Origin: an uncultured Verrucomicrobiales bacterium
Lineage (GTDB): Bacteria > Verrucomicrobiota > Verrucomicrobiia > Verrucomicrobiales > Akkermansiaceae
NCBI GenBank assembly: GCA_937928545.1
Contig: CALGJQ010000003.1
Location: 1-64,000 of the forward strand
Length of the DNA: 64,000 bases
Direction of reading: 5' to 3'
Made by a program: the position numbers and the translations under genes. Below the pieces are notes generated by a model, which did not search any database, had not been told where the DNA came from, and saw only the letters and a list, made by a program, of their open reading frames with translations. This document shows, piece after piece, positions 63,690 to 64,000 of the stretch; the first letter of the stretch is position 1; each line of letters opens with the position of its first letter.

Positions 63690-64000
63690 ATGAAAACCTT
63701 CATCCTTCTCCTGCTCCTCACCGGACCATCCTTCGCTCAATCACTCATCGAGCAGACAAGAAAAGCCCCCATCCCTCAGCTCGATCCAGTCTACCAAAAA
63801 GGAAATGACATCGGCCGCGTCGGAGACCGCCCCACCGGAACCTGCCGCCGCCTCGTCCAACGCACTCTCATTCCCGGAGAACCCCTCCCGCACTACGGCT
63901 CCATCCTCACCTTCGACGACCAACTCGTCGGACGAAGCAGCACCGACTCCAGCGCTTTAGAAATCGCCGCAGACCTCAAAGCCCTCAACACCAGCGCCAT
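63690..64000 (+). CDS. Secreted protein, cut by the window end
   Basis: ATG 63690 opens a signal peptide (KTFILLLLLTGPSFA) followed by at least 88 residues with no recognised motif (RVGDRPTGTCRRLVQRTLIP, HYGSILTFDDQLVG). The frame is open at position 64000, so the protein is longer. Family unknown. Confidence 0.6.
   Translation, partial: MKTFILLLLLTGPSFAQSLIEQTRKAPIPQLDPVYQKGNDIGRVGDRPTGTCRRLVQRTLIPGEPLPHYGSILTFDDQLVGRSSTDSSALEIAADLKALNTSA

Overview
The window looks like chromosomal DNA from a marine or soil Verrucomicrobia bacterium (Verrucomicrobiales-like). The grounds are the family mix: an ECF sigma factor / FecR-LamG / PSCyt1-DUF1549-DUF1553 / DUF1501 gene set, PA14-cytochrome and sorbosone-dehydrogenase-like secreted proteins, two ThuA proteins, a GFTLVELL pseudopilin, a PQQ-like propeller, LpxK (so an LPS outer membrane) and a type-B sdhCAB. 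No rRNA, tRNA, CRISPR array, prophage or complete insertion sequence was recognised. Intergenic DNA is full of small palindromic and tandem repeats.

Layout. 0.1-4.3 kb: priA, a small unknown gene and a fatty acyl desaturase. 4.4-9.5 kb: secreted cytochrome/PA14 protein, PVC-type dehydrogenase, ThuA protein and pseudopilin. 9.8-16.4 kb: ECF sigma, FecR-LamG anti-sigma-like protein, PSCyt1/DUF1549/DUF1553 protein and Tat-exported DUF1501 protein. 16.6-21.1 kb: sdhC, sdhA and sdhB, with an unrelated lipoprotein gene between sdhA and sdhB. 21.3-26.5 kb: WYL-type regulator, SIMPL protein and a tricorn-like protease. 26.7-32.7 kb (minus strand): ExbB, two ExbD and two periplasmic TPR proteins, a probable proton-driven envelope machine without a TonB. 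32.8-42.6 kb (minus): nth, 3D-domain lipoprotein, MFS transporter, cimA, a DAO-type oxidoreductase with purT, and a Kef-type antiporter, with two decayed toxin-antitoxin genes (FitA-like antitoxin, PIN toxin). 42.7-43.9 kb: a thioredoxin-like gene with an in-frame TGA, then a CAP lipoprotein. 44-50 kb (minus): cupredoxin, YjhG-type sugar-acid dehydratase plus FAH-family partner, CAP lipoprotein, PH-domain protein, M14-like deacylase and ThuA protein. 50.3-52.1 kb: PQQ-like propeller and a small HTH protein. 52.2-61 kb (minus): a heavy-metal RND efflux system bracketed by two His-rich secreted proteins, followed by lpxK and moaA. 61.1-64 kb: flavin reductase, remnant alpha/beta hydrolase, PEP-hydrolase-family protein, TspO and a gene cut by the window edge.

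The most striking item is the gene at 42679-43353. One reading frame of 225 codons runs from a signal peptide to a C-terminal SHD1-like domain and is broken only by TGA at codon 57. That TGA sits in a T-(TGA)-V-A-C context, a UxxC-type redox motif. It is followed after 3 nt by a 38-nt hairpin with a U-U mismatch and a GUG apical loop, the shape expected of a bacterial SECIS element. It is a strong candidate for a secreted selenoprotein. Other notable items are the ExbB-ExbD-ExbD-TPR-TPR operon, the lipoprotein gene inside the sdh operon, repeat-derived sequence inside priA, and several dispersed palindromic elements with compensatory base changes.
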